27,070 nucleotides of DNA from Lentihominibacter butyricus (GCF_025567305.1 NZ_JAOQJP010000020.1:1-27070); one strand, 5' to 3'. Shown: positions 7,982 through 16,397, numbered from the stretch's first letter. Notes: generated by a model not told the origin, from the sequence alone. A program made the numbers and translations.

Positions 7982-8836
7982 ATGGATGAAAAGGAAAAAG
8001 TCCAGCAGCAGTCAGAAGGCTGTTCTTCGGACTGCAGTCACTGCGCGAGCGCCGGAAACTGCGGAAGCCAGCCGCACAGCCTGCTCGAGGAGACAAACAG
8101 TTTTAACAATATCAAAAAAGTGATCGCTATAGTCAGCGGAAAAGGCGGAGTCGGCAAATCGCTCGTAACTTCGCTGATGGCCGTGAACATGCAGAGAAAA
8201 GGTTACAGGACTTCGATCCTCGACGCCGATATCACAGGTCCATCGATCCCTAAGGCATTCGGTCTCACTGCAAAAGCATTCGGAAACAAACTCGGTATCC
8301 TGCCTGTTCGCACTAAAACAGGCATCGGAACGATGTCAGTTAACAACCTGCTCGAAAACGACACTGAACCGGTACTCTGGAGGGGCCCTGTCATTGCGGG
8401 CACTGTAAAGCAGTTCTGGACAGATGTTCTCTGGGGAGACACAGACTATCTGTTCGTCGACATGCCTCCCGGCACAGGTGACGTTCCACTCACAGTATTC
8501 CAGTCACTGCCGGTAGACGGCATCATCGTCGTGACTTCACCGCAGGAGCTCGTGTCGATGATCGTCGTGAAGGCTGTCAAGATGGCTGAAATGATGAACA
8601 TCCCTGTTCTGGGTCTCGTTGAAAACATGTCGTACGTGAAATGTCCGGATTGCGGAAAAGAGATCCCTGTCTTCGGCAAGAGCAAGGTCGAGGAAGTTGC
8701 AAAGGAGCACGGTCTCGAAGTCCTGGCAAAGCTGCCTATCGATCCTAAGCTCGCAGAGGCATGCGACAGAGGCGACATAGAAAACTACGAAGGCGACTGG
8801 CTCGATGCAGCCGCAGCAAAGCTGGAAACGCTGTAA
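7982..8836 (+). CDS. mrp: Mrp/Nbp35 family iron-sulfur cluster carrier ATPase
   Basis: This 284-residue P-loop protein has the deviant Walker A GKGGVGKS at residues 53-60, DADITGPS soon after, the switch-like MPPGTGD, and the cluster-binding C-P-D-C pair Cys221/Cys224. The family binds a bridging 4Fe-4S cluster in a dimer and passes it to apo-enzymes in the cytosol. The N-terminus adds four cysteines (14, 18, 21, 27), reminiscent of the N-terminal ferredoxin-like cluster of Nbp35 rather than the short Mrp form. A close aconitase-family enzyme needing 4Fe-4S is encoded 2 kb away. It is monocistronic, with its own promoter and a strong terminator. Confidence 0.92.
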   Translation: MDEKEKVQQQSEGCSSDCSHCASAGNCGSQPHSLLEETNSFNNIKKVIAIVSGKGGVGKSLVTSLMAVNMQRKGYRTSILDADITGPSIPKAFGLTAKAFGNKLGILPVRTKTGIGTMSVNNLLENDTEPVLWRGPVIAGTVKQFWTDVLWGDTDYLFVDMPPGTGDVPLTVFQSLPVDGIIVVTSPQELVSMIVVKAVKMAEMMNIPVLGLVENMSYVKCPDCGKEIPVFGKSKVEEVAKEHGLEVLAKLPIDPKLAEACDRGDIENYEGDWLDAAAAKLETL

Positions 8837-8862
8837 TATGCGCCTGCCGGCAGCTGATCGAT

Positions 8863-8922
8863 AAAAAATCCCGATTCCGATATGAAAGCTGAGTATTTTT
8901 TCATATCAGGATCGGGATTTTG
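8863..8922. terminator. Bidirectional terminator between mrp and the leftward exporter genes
   Basis: A long stem, AAAATCCCGATTC.GATATGAAA / TTTCATATC..GATCGGGATTTT, has A/T runs on both sides. It can stop transcription from both convergent units. Confidence 0.85.
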
Positions 8923-8949
8923 CACAATAAAACGAGAGCTTGTGCAGGA

Positions 8950-9026
8950 TCAGAAAAATAATCGCGATTCTACACAAATCAGACCGGGACCCACCTCCAT
9001 AACGCAGTTGTACTCGTCTGCACCGC
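8950..9026 (-). CDS. C-terminal fragment of an unidentified protein next to the assembly gap
   Basis: In one minus-strand frame the bases left of the gap read about 25 codons (GADEYNCVMEVGPG...), ending in TGA at 8952-8950, 28 bases before the shared terminator, as a real gene end would. The frame does not match the exporter subunit across a 258-base gap, and that subunit should already have ended inside the gap. The N-run length may be nominal. It is either the tail of that protein or of a further small gene; I do not recognise it. Confidence 0.35.
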
Positions 9027-9284
9027 NNNNNNNNNNNNNNNNNNNNNNNNNNNNNNNNNNNNNNNNNNNNNNNNNNNNNNNNNNNNNNNNNNNNNNNNNN
9101 NNNNNNNNNNNNNNNNNNNNNNNNNNNNNNNNNNNNNNNNNNNNNNNNNNNNNNNNNNNNNNNNNNNNNNNNNNNNNNNNNNNNNNNNNNNNNNNNNNNN
9201 NNNNNNNNNNNNNNNNNNNNNNNNNNNNNNNNNNNNNNNNNNNNNNNNNNNNNNNNNNNNNNNNNNNNNNNNNNNNNNNNNNNN
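9027..9284. other. Assembly gap (258 N)
   Basis: The run of N has no sequence information. Any reading frame drawn across it is unreliable, and the true length may differ from 258. Confidence 1.
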
Positions 9285-9589
9285 GTAAGCATCGTGTAGT
9301 ACGTTCCCGCTCCCGGCACGAGACATATGATCCCCGGTATTATGAATATCGTAGACGCTTCCTTGAAAACACGCGAAAAAATATTGCTGAGCAGCCACAC
9401 GATACATGCGCCCATGAATGTAGACAATATATTCGTCATGCCCAGAAGCGTGCATACCTGATACGACATCCAGCTGGCAGCACCCACGACAGTGCACATC
9501 GGAAATTTTCTCAGAGGTACATTGAACATTATACAGAAGCCGCATGTCGCGATCATCGAATACGGCAGCTGAAGCCAGAATGTGATCAT
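9285..9589 (-). CDS. ThrE/YjjB-type exporter subunit, C-terminal half (partial, cut by the gap)
   Basis: About 101 residues are visible. Hydrophobic segments with charged turns (VPLRKFP, FSRVFKEASTIFIIPGI, LVPGAG) fit the ThrE_2/YjjB family, the small partner of a split threonine/serine or dicarboxylate exporter. The start ATG (9589) overlaps the TGA of the upstream subunit as ATGA, implying translational coupling. Family members are about 140-160 residues, so the end is expected in the gap. Substrate is unknown: threonine/serine in ThrE, succinate in E. coli YjjPB. Confidence 0.75.
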
Positions 9590-10371
9590 GACAGTATACC
9601 TCCTATCACTTCCCAGAGTTTCAGCACTACACCGACTCCTGCAGCAAGCGACACCGCAGTCAGTACGGTCTCCATCAGCCTTGCAAGACCTGCCAGCATA
9701 TCACCTGACAGGAAATCCCTTATCGAATTCGTCAGCGCCACTCCGGGCACGAACAGCATTATCCACCCTACTATTATCGAGTCATGCGACGTCCCCGGTA
9801 TCGCAGTCGATGCGATCATCGTCAGGATCGTCGCCACCGCGCAGCTGCAGAAGACCGACACGAACGAGTTCACATCGAGTTTCGAAAGCAGCACCGAGAA
9901 CATATACGCTGCCGCACCCGCTATCACCGAAAGCGGACAGTCTATCAGCGAACCTCCGAATATCATGCAGAACGCCGACGATACCATCACTGCCCCCAGC
10001 ACCCTTACCGGCATCGGATATGTCCTGCTCCGGTCTATCCTTTTTAGCACATTCATGCCGGAATCCACGGAAATACTGTTCGCCGTGAACTTCCTGGAAA
10101 ACTGGTTCACCAGTGAGATCTTTTTAAGATTCGTGCTTACACCTTTTATACGCTTGACGTAAGTCTGCGTATCGTCATTCTCCCCGCCCTTGTCCAGCGA
10201 CAGGAAAATACCCGTAGGCGTGGCGAACACTTCTACATTATCTATATTGCAGGAACGGCATATACGAGTGATCGTGTCCTCGACTCTGTATATCTCCGCC
10301 CCGTTCCTCATCATTATTTCACCGGCATACAGCGCCAGCATCAGAACTTTTTTCTGAAAAACATTTACCAT
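9586..10371 (-). CDS. ThrE/YjjP-type exporter subunit, N-terminal half
   Basis: This 261-residue protein has a cytoplasmic N-terminal part. It includes A-G-E-I-M-M-R-N-G-A-E (about residues 16-26), then R-V-E-D-T, and VFATPTGIF, all typical of the ThrE/YjjP (DUF1212) domain. About five membrane helices follow from residue 110 onward. With the overlapping downstream gene it forms a split amino-acid or organic-acid exporter in the cytoplasmic membrane. The frame is open to an ATG at 10434, but that codon lies in a TATAAT box and lacks a ribosome site. The ATG at 10371 is preceded by GAAGGAATGG and gives the usual MVN..KKVL start. Confidence 0.82.
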   Translation of the reverse strand: MVNVFQKKVLMLALYAGEIMMRNGAEIYRVEDTITRICRSCNIDNVEVFATPTGIFLSLDKGGENDDTQTYVKRIKGVSTNLKKISLVNQFSRKFTANSISVDSGMNVLKRIDRSRTYPMPVRVLGAVMVSSAFCMIFGGSLIDCPLSVIAGAAAYMFSVLLSKLDVNSFVSVFCSCAVATILTMIASTAIPGTSHDSIIVGWIMLFVPGVALTNSIRDFLSGDMLAGLARLMETVLTAVSLAAGVGVVLKLWEVIGGILS

Positions 10372-10432
10372 TCGCCATCCATTCCTTCTGATCGTATTTT
10401 CTCCCCGTAATACCTTTGATACAAGCAGAATC

Positions 10433-10438
10433 ATTATA
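10433..10438 (-). promoter_or_regulatory. -10 box of the ThrE-like operon
   Basis: TATAAT on the minus strand lies about 62 bases before the chosen start. The -35 is unclear (TTTAAA-like at about 10455-10460). Confidence 0.4.
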
Positions 10439-10596
10439 ACAAAACTGCTGAAATTTTAAAGTGAAATCTTCAGTTATTTTACCCTGTTTTTATTATTAGC
10501 CTGCGGCGCTTTCATCATGCAAAGCGCACACGTCCGGCATGCGCACGCATATCACCGTCTGCCTGCGCTCCCTGAGCCACATACTATCCTCCGGTT

Positions 10597-10670
10597 TTGA
10601 CCGCAAAGCGCCATGATTATAACGATTGAAGGTTGACCTGCACACATCGAGATTGTATAATTGTATACAG
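10597..10670 (+). promoter_or_regulatory. Promoter and GntR-type operator of the aconitase-dehydrogenase-regulator unit
   Basis: TTGACC (10633-10638) and TATAAT (10656-10661) have a 17-bp spacer. Overlapping the end of the -10 is TTGTATACAG (10661-10670), nine of ten matching the TTGTATACAA palindrome bound by many GntR/FCD regulators. A second, weaker copy (TTGTATAATT) overlaps it at 10653-10662. A weaker upstream pair, TTGACC (10597) and TATAAC (10618), has a 15-bp spacer. The leader is about 125 bases. The rest of the 354-base interval 10439-10792 holds no convincing gene. Confidence 0.65.
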
Positions 10671-10792
10671 AAATGCAATCCGGACTCCGCGCCGCGGCAT
10701 ACATCAGAAGACCACCTCATCGTGCCGCCTCTGAAAACCGCAGCTGCCGCCCGGACGTATAATCACAGAAAATGCAAGGAGGGAATTGATGC

Positions 10793-13075
10793 ATGAAATT
10801 ATACGATAAAGGAATCTACCTGCTCAACGGCAGAGAAATAATCGAAGACGGTCCCGACGCTGCAGCCATACTGGCACAGAGAGGGATCAAAGCCGATAAG
10901 AAAGAAGCGGCTAAAGGCACTATGGCCTACAACATACTCAAAGACCATAACACCTCTGGCAGCATGGACAAGCTGAAGATAAAATTCGACAAAATGACTT
11001 CACACGATATCACTTTCGTCGGCATCATACAGACAGCGAGAGCATCCGGCCTCGAGAAGTTCCCGATCCCGTACGTGCTCACGAACTGCCACAACAGTCT
11101 CTGCGCAGTAGGCGGAACGATCAACGAAGATGACCACATGTTCGGACTGACATGCGCGAAGAAATACGGCGGCGCATACGTGCCTCCTCACCAGGCTGTC
11201 ATCCACCAGTATGCAAGAGAAATGCTGGCATGCGGCGGACAGATGATCCTCGGATCAGACTCCCACACGCGTTACGGCGCACTGGGAACGATGGCTATGG
11301 GCGAAGGCGGTCCTGAGCTCGTAAAACAGCTGCTGGAACAGACTTACGACATTAACATGCCGGGAGTGATCGCCATCCACATGACAGGCGCACCTGTACC
11401 GGGAGTAGGTCCGCAGGACGTTGCACTGGCTATCATCGGCGAAGTGTTCAAAAACGGATATGTAAACAACAAGGTAATGGAATTCACAGGTCCCGGGATC
11501 GCCTCGATGAGCGCTGACTTCAGGATCGGCGTAGACGTAATGACTACCGAGACTACATGTCTTTCATCTATATGGGTGACAGACGAAAAGATACAGGAAT
11601 GGTACGACATCCACGGCAGAAGCGGCGACTACAAGGAGCTGAACCCTGCTGACGTCGCATACTACGACGGATGCGTAGAGATCGACCTGAGCAAGATCAG
11701 ACCGATGATCGCTATGCCTTTCCACCCGAGCAATACATACACGATCGACGAGCTCAACGCAAACCTGCTGGACATCCTCGACGACTGCGAGAAAAAAGCG
11801 CTCGTGAGCCTGGACGGACAGGTAGAGTACACGCTCAAGGACAAGGTGAGAAACGGCAAGCTCTACGTTGAACAGGGAATAATCGCAGGCTGCGCAGGCG
11901 GCGGATTTGAAAATATCTGCGCTGCAGCAGAGATCCTGGACGGAAAATACATCGGAGCAGACGAGTTCACGCTCAGCGTATACCCTGCAAGTACTCCGAT
12001 CTACATGGAACTGCTCAAGAACGGCTCAGCTGCAAAGATACTGCAGTCCGGCGCCATCATGAAGACAGCATTCTGCGGACCTTGCTTCGGCGCAGGCGAC
12101 ACACCTGGAAACAACGCGCTTTCCATCAGACACTCGACCAGAAACTTCCCGAACAGAGAAGGATCGAAGCTGCAGAACGGACAGATCGCTTCAGTAGCGC
12201 TCATGGACGCACGCTCCATCGCTGCGACAGCTGCAAACAAGGGTTACCTGACATCAGCTACAGATCTCGACATGGAGATCAAGACACCGAAGTACTTCTT
12301 CGACAAGGATATATATGAAAACAGAGTATTCGACAGCCACGGCAAGGCAGATCCTGACGTAGAGATCAAATTCGGACCTAATATCAAGGACTGGCCGAAG
12401 ATGAGCCCTCTGCCTGAAAACCTCTTCCTCAAAGTCGTATCGGAGATCCACGACCCTGTAACTACTACAGACGAGCTGATCCCTTCAGGCGAGACGTCAT
12501 CATACAGATCCAACCCGCTGGGACTTGCCGAATTTACACTGTCGAGAAAAGACCCTGCATACGTCGGACGTGCCAAAGAAGTACAGAAGGCACAGAAGGC
12601 TATCGAGGAAAACGCAGATCCTGTGGCAGCGCTTCCTGAATTCGAAGCCGTATACAAGGCTGCAGCAGAGAAGTTCGGCGGCATCAACAGCGGCAACATC
12701 GGCGTCGGAAGCACGATCTTCGCTGTAAAACCGGGCGACGGTTCTGCAAGAGAACAGGCTGCCTCATGCCAGAAGGTGCTCGGAGGCTGGGCAAACATCG
12801 CCAACGAATACGCTACCAAGAGATACAGATCGAACCTCATCAACTGGGGAATGCTGCCGTTCATCATCGAAGAAGGCGACCTGCCGTTCTCGAACGGAGA
12901 CTACCTCTTCATCCCTGACATCAGGAAAGCCGTTGAGTACAAGGCGACCGACATCGAAGCATACGTCGCTTCCGCTGAAGGTCTGAAACCGATACGCCTG
13001 ACACTTGGAGAACTGACGGACGACGAGAGAGAGATCATCCTTAAGGGCTGCCTTATCAACTACAACAGAAAATAA
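10793..13075 (+). CDS. Aconitase-family hydratase (probable aconitate hydratase)
   Basis: This 760-residue protein has the aconitase four-domain plan. The cluster ligands are conserved: Cys367 (in AGCAGGG) and the pair Cys428/Cys431 (CGPC), close to the canonical spacing. LGSDSHTRYGALG and HSTRNFPNR mark substrate and active-site loops, and NLINWGMLPF lies in the swivelling C-terminal domain. It would interconvert citrate and isocitrate with a 4Fe-4S cluster in the cytosol. The segment around Cys367 (GCAGGG, not GSCTNS) and the overall length recall the less studied YbhJ-like hydratases, so substrate is slightly uncertain. AAGGAGGG ends 8 bases before the ATG. A dehydrogenase for the product follows at once. 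Confidence 0.85.
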   Translation: MKLYDKGIYLLNGREIIEDGPDAAAILAQRGIKADKKEAAKGTMAYNILKDHNTSGSMDKLKIKFDKMTSHDITFVGIIQTARASGLEKFPIPYVLTNCHNSLCAVGGTINEDDHMFGLTCAKKYGGAYVPPHQAVIHQYAREMLACGGQMILGSDSHTRYGALGTMAMGEGGPELVKQLLEQTYDINMPGVIAIHMTGAPVPGVGPQDVALAIIGEVFKNGYVNNKVMEFTGPGIASMSADFRIGVDVMTTETTCLSSIWVTDEKIQEWYDIHGRSGDYKELNPADVAYYDGCVEIDLSKIRPMIAMPFHPSNTYTIDELNANLLDILDDCEKKALVSLDGQVEYTLKDKVRNGKLYVEQGIIAGCAGGGFENICAAAEILDGKYIGADEFTLSVYPASTPIYMELLKNGSAAKILQSGAIMKTAFCGPCFGAGDTPGNNALSIRHSTRNFPNREGSKLQNGQIASVALMDARSIAATAANKGYLTSATDLDMEIKTPKYFFDKDIYENRVFDSHGKADPDVEIKFGPNIKDWPKMSPLPENLFLKVVSEIHDPVTTTDELIPSGETSSYRSNPLGLAEFTLSRKDPAYVGRAKEVQKAQKAIEENADPVAALPEFEAVYKAAAEKFGGINSGNIGVGSTIFAVKPGDGSAREQAASCQKVLGGWANIANEYATKRYRSNLINWGMLPFIIEEGDLPFSNGDYLFIPDIRKAVEYKATDIEAYVASAEGLKPIRLTLGELTDDEREIILKGCLINYNRK

Positions 13076-13078
13076 GCC

Positions 13079-13135
13079 GGCGGCACCTTTGCACATCAGA
13101 GAGAATCAGTTAATGCCGCCCGAACCACGGGCGGC
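13079..13135 (+). promoter_or_regulatory. Mutually exclusive hairpins between hydratase and dehydrogenase genes
   Basis: GCCGCCC (13115-13121) can pair with GGGCGGC (13129-13135), placed just before the dehydrogenase ribosome site. The same bases, TGCCGCC (13114-13120), can instead pair with GGCGGCA (13079-13085) next to the hydratase stop. The two pairings cannot coexist. A role in differential expression is inferred. Confidence 0.45.
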
Positions 13136-13150
13136 GGAATGGAGACAGAC

Positions 13151-14278
13151 ATGACATATACAGAACACTTCAGGAAAATAGTAGAAGATCAGCTGGCAAG
13201 AGTGGAGAAGCTCAAGAACTCCCCTCCTGTACCTGATTTCGCAGCTATGGACAAGATCGTCATCGGCACGATCGACGGAGACGGCATCGGCCCTATCATC
13301 ATGGATTCATGCCGCAAGGTCCTCGAAAAGCTGCTCGCTGACGATATCGCGTCAGGCAAGATCGAGCTGAGAAAGATCGACGGACTCACACTCGAGAACA
13401 GGATCGCGAAGATGGAGACAGTGCCTGCAGACGTGCTGGCTGCCATCAAAGAGTGCGATCTGCTCCTCAAGGGACCGACGACGACTCCGGGCAAGGGAGA
13501 CAACCTTCCCAACATCGAAAGCGCCAACGTTACCCTCAGAAGAGAGCTCGACCTCTTTGCAAACGTGAGACCTGTAGTGATCCCCGAGAAAAACATCGAC
13601 TGGATCTTTTACAGAGAAAACACAGAAGGCGAATACGCGCTCGGCAGCCGGGGCATAGATATAAATGACGACATCTCGATAGACTTCAAGGTCACTACGA
13701 CAATGGGAACTACGAGACTCGCGAGAGCCGCTTTCGAATATGCGAAGAACAACGGCAACAAGAACGTTTCCATCGTTACGAAGGCCAACATCATGAAGAA
13801 GACTGACGGCAAATTCCTCAGCCTCTGCTACGATGTGGCCAAGGAATATCCTGAGATCAAAACTGACGACTGGTATGTGGACATCATGGCTGCGAACCTC
13901 GTGAACGATCAGATCAACAGCAATTTCAACGTCGTGATCCTGCCTAACCTCTACGGCGACATCATCACTGACGAGGCAGCTCAGCTTCAGGGCGGAGTCG
14001 GCACTGCAGGAAGCGCCAACATCGGCGGAAGATACGCTATGTTCGAAGCCATCCACGGTTCAGCGCCGCGTATGATGGAAGACGGCATCGGCGAATATGC
14101 AAATCCTGCAAGCATCAGCAGAGCGGCTGTCATGATGCTTAGACACATAGGTTTCACAGAAAAGGCTGCAGTGCTCGAAAAGGCACTGGATGCAGCACAG
14201 GAAGCACTTGTGATGCCTGGCGACGGCACCGGCAACACTGCGGCTGACTTCACCGCATTCGTACTGGAAAGGATTTAG
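13151..14278 (+). CDS. Isocitrate/isopropylmalate dehydrogenase family protein
   Basis: This 375-residue protein has the beta-decarboxylating dehydrogenase signatures. GDGIG is near the N-terminus, RRELDLFANVRP binds substrate, YRENTEGEY marks isocitrate-type enzymes, and NLYGDIITDEAAQLQGGVG carries the metal-binding aspartates. HGSAP lies in the cofactor site. It most likely oxidises isocitrate to 2-oxoglutarate with NAD(P)+, since it follows an aconitase-family gene; homoisocitrate or 3-isopropylmalate cannot be excluded. An ATG at 13139 lacks a ribosome site, while GGAG at 13141-13144 sits 6 bases before the ATG at 13151, so 13151 is chosen. The GntR regulator follows after 14 bases. Confidence 0.88.
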   Translation: MTYTEHFRKIVEDQLARVEKLKNSPPVPDFAAMDKIVIGTIDGDGIGPIIMDSCRKVLEKLLADDIASGKIELRKIDGLTLENRIAKMETVPADVLAAIKECDLLLKGPTTTPGKGDNLPNIESANVTLRRELDLFANVRPVVIPEKNIDWIFYRENTEGEYALGSRGIDINDDISIDFKVTTTMGTTRLARAAFEYAKNNGNKNVSIVTKANIMKKTDGKFLSLCYDVAKEYPEIKTDDWYVDIMAANLVNDQINSNFNVVILPNLYGDIITDEAAQLQGGVGTAGSANIGGRYAMFEAIHGSAPRMMEDGIGEYANPASISRAAVMMLRHIGFTEKAAVLEKALDAAQEALVMPGDGTGNTAADFTAFVLERI

Positions 14279-14292
14279 CACGGTGATAACAT

Positions 14293-14958
14293 ATGGTACT
14301 GTACAAGTTTTCTGATGACTCAGAAATAAGCAACGCACCGCTTTCCACCAACCTGCTGGGCAAACTCCAGAAGGATATCCTGACCGGCAGGCTCAAGCCG
14401 GGCCAGAAACTCACGGAACAGAATCTCTGCAAGACGTACGGAGTCAGCAGGACCCCGGTCCGTGAAGCTCTCCGCCAGCTCGAAACAGACGGGCTGGTCG
14501 AGAACATACTCAACAGAGGCGCATTCGTCGTAGGCATGACCGAACAGGACTACGAAGACATGTTCGAGCTCCGAAAGGTCTACGAGATCCAGGCCGTAAA
14601 ATGGGCGATCGAACGGATCACCGAGAGCGAGATGGACAAGCTCGCGGAGACATTCGAGTTCATGGAATTCTACACGATGCGGAACGACATCGACAAGATG
14701 CTCACGATCAACACCGGTTTCCACCAGGTGATCTACGAAGCGTCGCACAACAAGATGCTCAAGAAACTGCTTTCCTCATATCAGAATTTCCTGAAATACA
14801 AAGGCGCAGAATCGGTATACGACGAAGACTACCTGCCGACCGTACTCGAGGAGCACAGAGCGATCTACGACGCATTCAAAGCCGGAGACGCCAAAGCCGG
14901 AGCGAAAGCGATGGAAATACATATAAACAGAGCCAGAGACAGACGGTGCGGCAAATAG
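14293..14958 (+). CDS. GntR family regulator with FCD ligand domain
   Basis: The protein is 221 residues. Residues 16-80 form the winged helix of the GntR family (GRLKPGQKLTEQNL, VSRTPVREALRQLE, GAFV). Residues 85-215 are an all-helical FCD domain whose histidines in FHQVIYEASHN, EEHRAIYDA and MEIHINRA fit the metal/ligand site. Such proteins sense small organic acids and usually repress their neighbours. As the third gene after hydratase and dehydrogenase, it probably controls this unit through the TTGTATACAG site on the promoter, responding to citrate or a related acid (inference). The ribosome site is weak (GGTGA), consistent with low expression. Confidence 0.88.
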   Translation: MVLYKFSDDSEISNAPLSTNLLGKLQKDILTGRLKPGQKLTEQNLCKTYGVSRTPVREALRQLETDGLVENILNRGAFVVGMTEQDYEDMFELRKVYEIQAVKWAIERITESEMDKLAETFEFMEFYTMRNDIDKMLTINTGFHQVIYEASHNKMLKKLLSSYQNFLKYKGAESVYDEDYLPTVLEEHRAIYDAFKAGDAKAGAKAMEIHINRARDRRCGK

Positions 14959-14969
14959 CCGTGCCGTCT
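14941..14969 (+). other. Strong stem-loop across the GntR stop codon
   Basis: AGACGGTGCGGC and GCCGTGCCGTCT form a 12-bp stem (two G-U pairs) with loop AAATA containing part of the TAG stop. No T-run follows, so it is not a standard terminator. It ends 8 bases before the ribosome site of the next gene and may cut, stabilise or partly attenuate the message. Confidence 0.6.
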
Positions 14970-14990
14970 CATAACATGGAGGTCAATAAA

Positions 14991-16397
14991 ATGGAAAGAA
15001 GCAACGTATGGTCATCATACAACGACGACCAGCTGACAGAACTGGAGCACATAAGTGCCCTTTACAAGAAATGCCTCGACGAAGGCAAGACAGAGCGCGA
15101 ATGCGTGAAGATCGCAGTGCGCATGGCTGAGGAAAAAGGCTACCGCGATCTGAAGGAGCTGATCAGAACCGGCTCGCAGATCAGGACAGGCGACAAGGTC
15201 TACGCGATCTGCATGAACAAGAGCATCTCGCTTTTCAACATCGGAAAGAAGCCGCTCGAGGAAGGCATGAACATCCTCGGCGCACACATCGACTCACCGA
15301 GGATGGACGTGAAGCAGAACCCGCTTTACGAAAGCGATGAATTCGCCTACCTCGACACCCACTACTACGGCGGCATCAAGAAGTACCAGTGGGTGACGCT
15401 ACCGCTCGCTATCCACGGCGTCGTGGCAAAGACGAACGGTGAGACTGTCGACGTGTGCATCGGCGAAAAGGACGACGAACCCGTTTTCGCTGTGACCGAC
15501 CTGCTCATCCACCTCGCCGGAAAACAGATGGAAAAGAAAGCCAGCATCGTCATCGAAGGCGAAAAACTGGATCTGCTGATCGGCAGCCGCCCTCTCTCCG
15601 AGAATCCAGATGACGATGAAGAAAACAAAGAAACGAGAGACGCAGTGAAGAAGAACATCCTCAGGCTCCTCGAGGAATACTGCGGCATGACTGAAGAAGA
15701 TTTCGTGTCAGCCGAGCTCGAGATCGTACCTGCCGGCAGAGCAAGAGACATGGGCCTCGACAGGAGCATGGTGATGGGCTACGGCCAGGACGACAGAGTA
15801 TGCTCGTTCACATCCCTGTTCGCTATGCTCGACATGGACAGCGTCGATAAGACATCATGCTGCATCCTCGTTGACAAGGAAGAGATCGGCAGCGTCGGCG
15901 CTACAGGCATGCACTCGAGATTCTTCGAAAACACAGTCGCTGAGATCCTCGCACTGATGGGCGAAACGTCAGACCTCAAGGTGAGACGCGCACTCCAAAA
16001 CTCCAGGATGCTCTCATCCGACGTGAGCGCCGCATACGACCCGATGTTCGCAGAAGTCTTCGAAAAGAGAAGCTCCGCGTTCTTTGCAAAAGGCCTGGTC
16101 TTCAACAAGTTCACCGGAAGCCGCGGCAAGAGCGGATCGAACGACGCCAATGCAGAATACCTCGCAGCGCTCAGAAAGGCGCTCGACGACGAGGAAGTCG
16201 CTTACCAGTTCGCTGAGCTCGGCAAAGTCGACATCGGCGGCGGCGGAACGATCGCATACATCATGGCCAACTACGGCATGGAAGTCATCGACAGCGGCGT
16301 GGCAGTCCTCTGCATGCACGCACCGTGGGAGATCACCAGCAAAGCCGACATTTACGAAGCGTACAAGGGCTACAAGGCATTTCTCAAGAACATGTAG
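14991..16397 (+). CDS. M18 family zinc aminopeptidase
   Basis: This 468-residue cytosolic metallopeptidase has all M18 landmarks. AHIDSPRMD holds a zinc-binding His99, GYGQDDRV holds the bridging Asp267 or Asp268, DKEEIGSVG holds the catalytic/zinc glutamates 297/298, and CMHAPWE holds the last zinc ligand His443. SNDANAEYLAAL and KVDIGGGGTIA are also family-typical. It removes N-terminal residues, often acidic ones, from peptides, forming a large oligomer. The frame is open far upstream in the GntR gene, but GGAGGT at 14978-14983 fixes the ATG at 14991. It follows the regulator after 32 bases and ends before a strong terminator, so it may be partly co-transcribed with the unit above. Confidence 0.92.
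   Translation: MERSNVWSSYNDDQLTELEHISALYKKCLDEGKTERECVKIAVRMAEEKGYRDLKELIRTGSQIRTGDKVYAICMNKSISLFNIGKKPLEEGMNILGAHIDSPRMDVKQNPLYESDEFAYLDTHYYGGIKKYQWVTLPLAIHGVVAKTNGETVDVCIGEKDDEPVFAVTDLLIHLAGKQMEKKASIVIEGEKLDLLIGSRPLSENPDDDEENKETRDAVKKNILRLLEEYCGMTEEDFVSAELEIVPAGRARDMGLDRSMVMGYGQDDRVCSFTSLFAMLDMDSVDKTSCCILVDKEEIGSVGATGMHSRFFENTVAEILALMGETSDLKVRRALQNSRMLSSDVSAAYDPMFAEVFEKRSSAFFAKGLVFNKFTGSRGKSGSNDANAEYLAALRKALDDEEVAYQFAELGKVDIGGGGTIAYIMANYGMEVIDSGVAVLCMHAPWEITSKADIYEAYKGYKAFLKNM

Noticed and set aside
8882..10162. Plus-strand frame crossing the assembly gap
   Set aside because: A large part is N and the rest is antisense to the exporter genes.
10496..10720. Small minus-strand frame in the aconitase leader
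   Set aside because: It has no ribosome site, Cys/Arg-rich composition, and overlaps the promoter.
10758..10763. TATAAT close to the aconitase start as a second promoter
   Set aside because: No usable -35 is found 16-18 bp upstream.
14601..14990. N-terminal extension of the aminopeptidase into the GntR gene
   Set aside because: It is out of frame with a well-supported regulator; the GGAGGT site sets the start at 14991.
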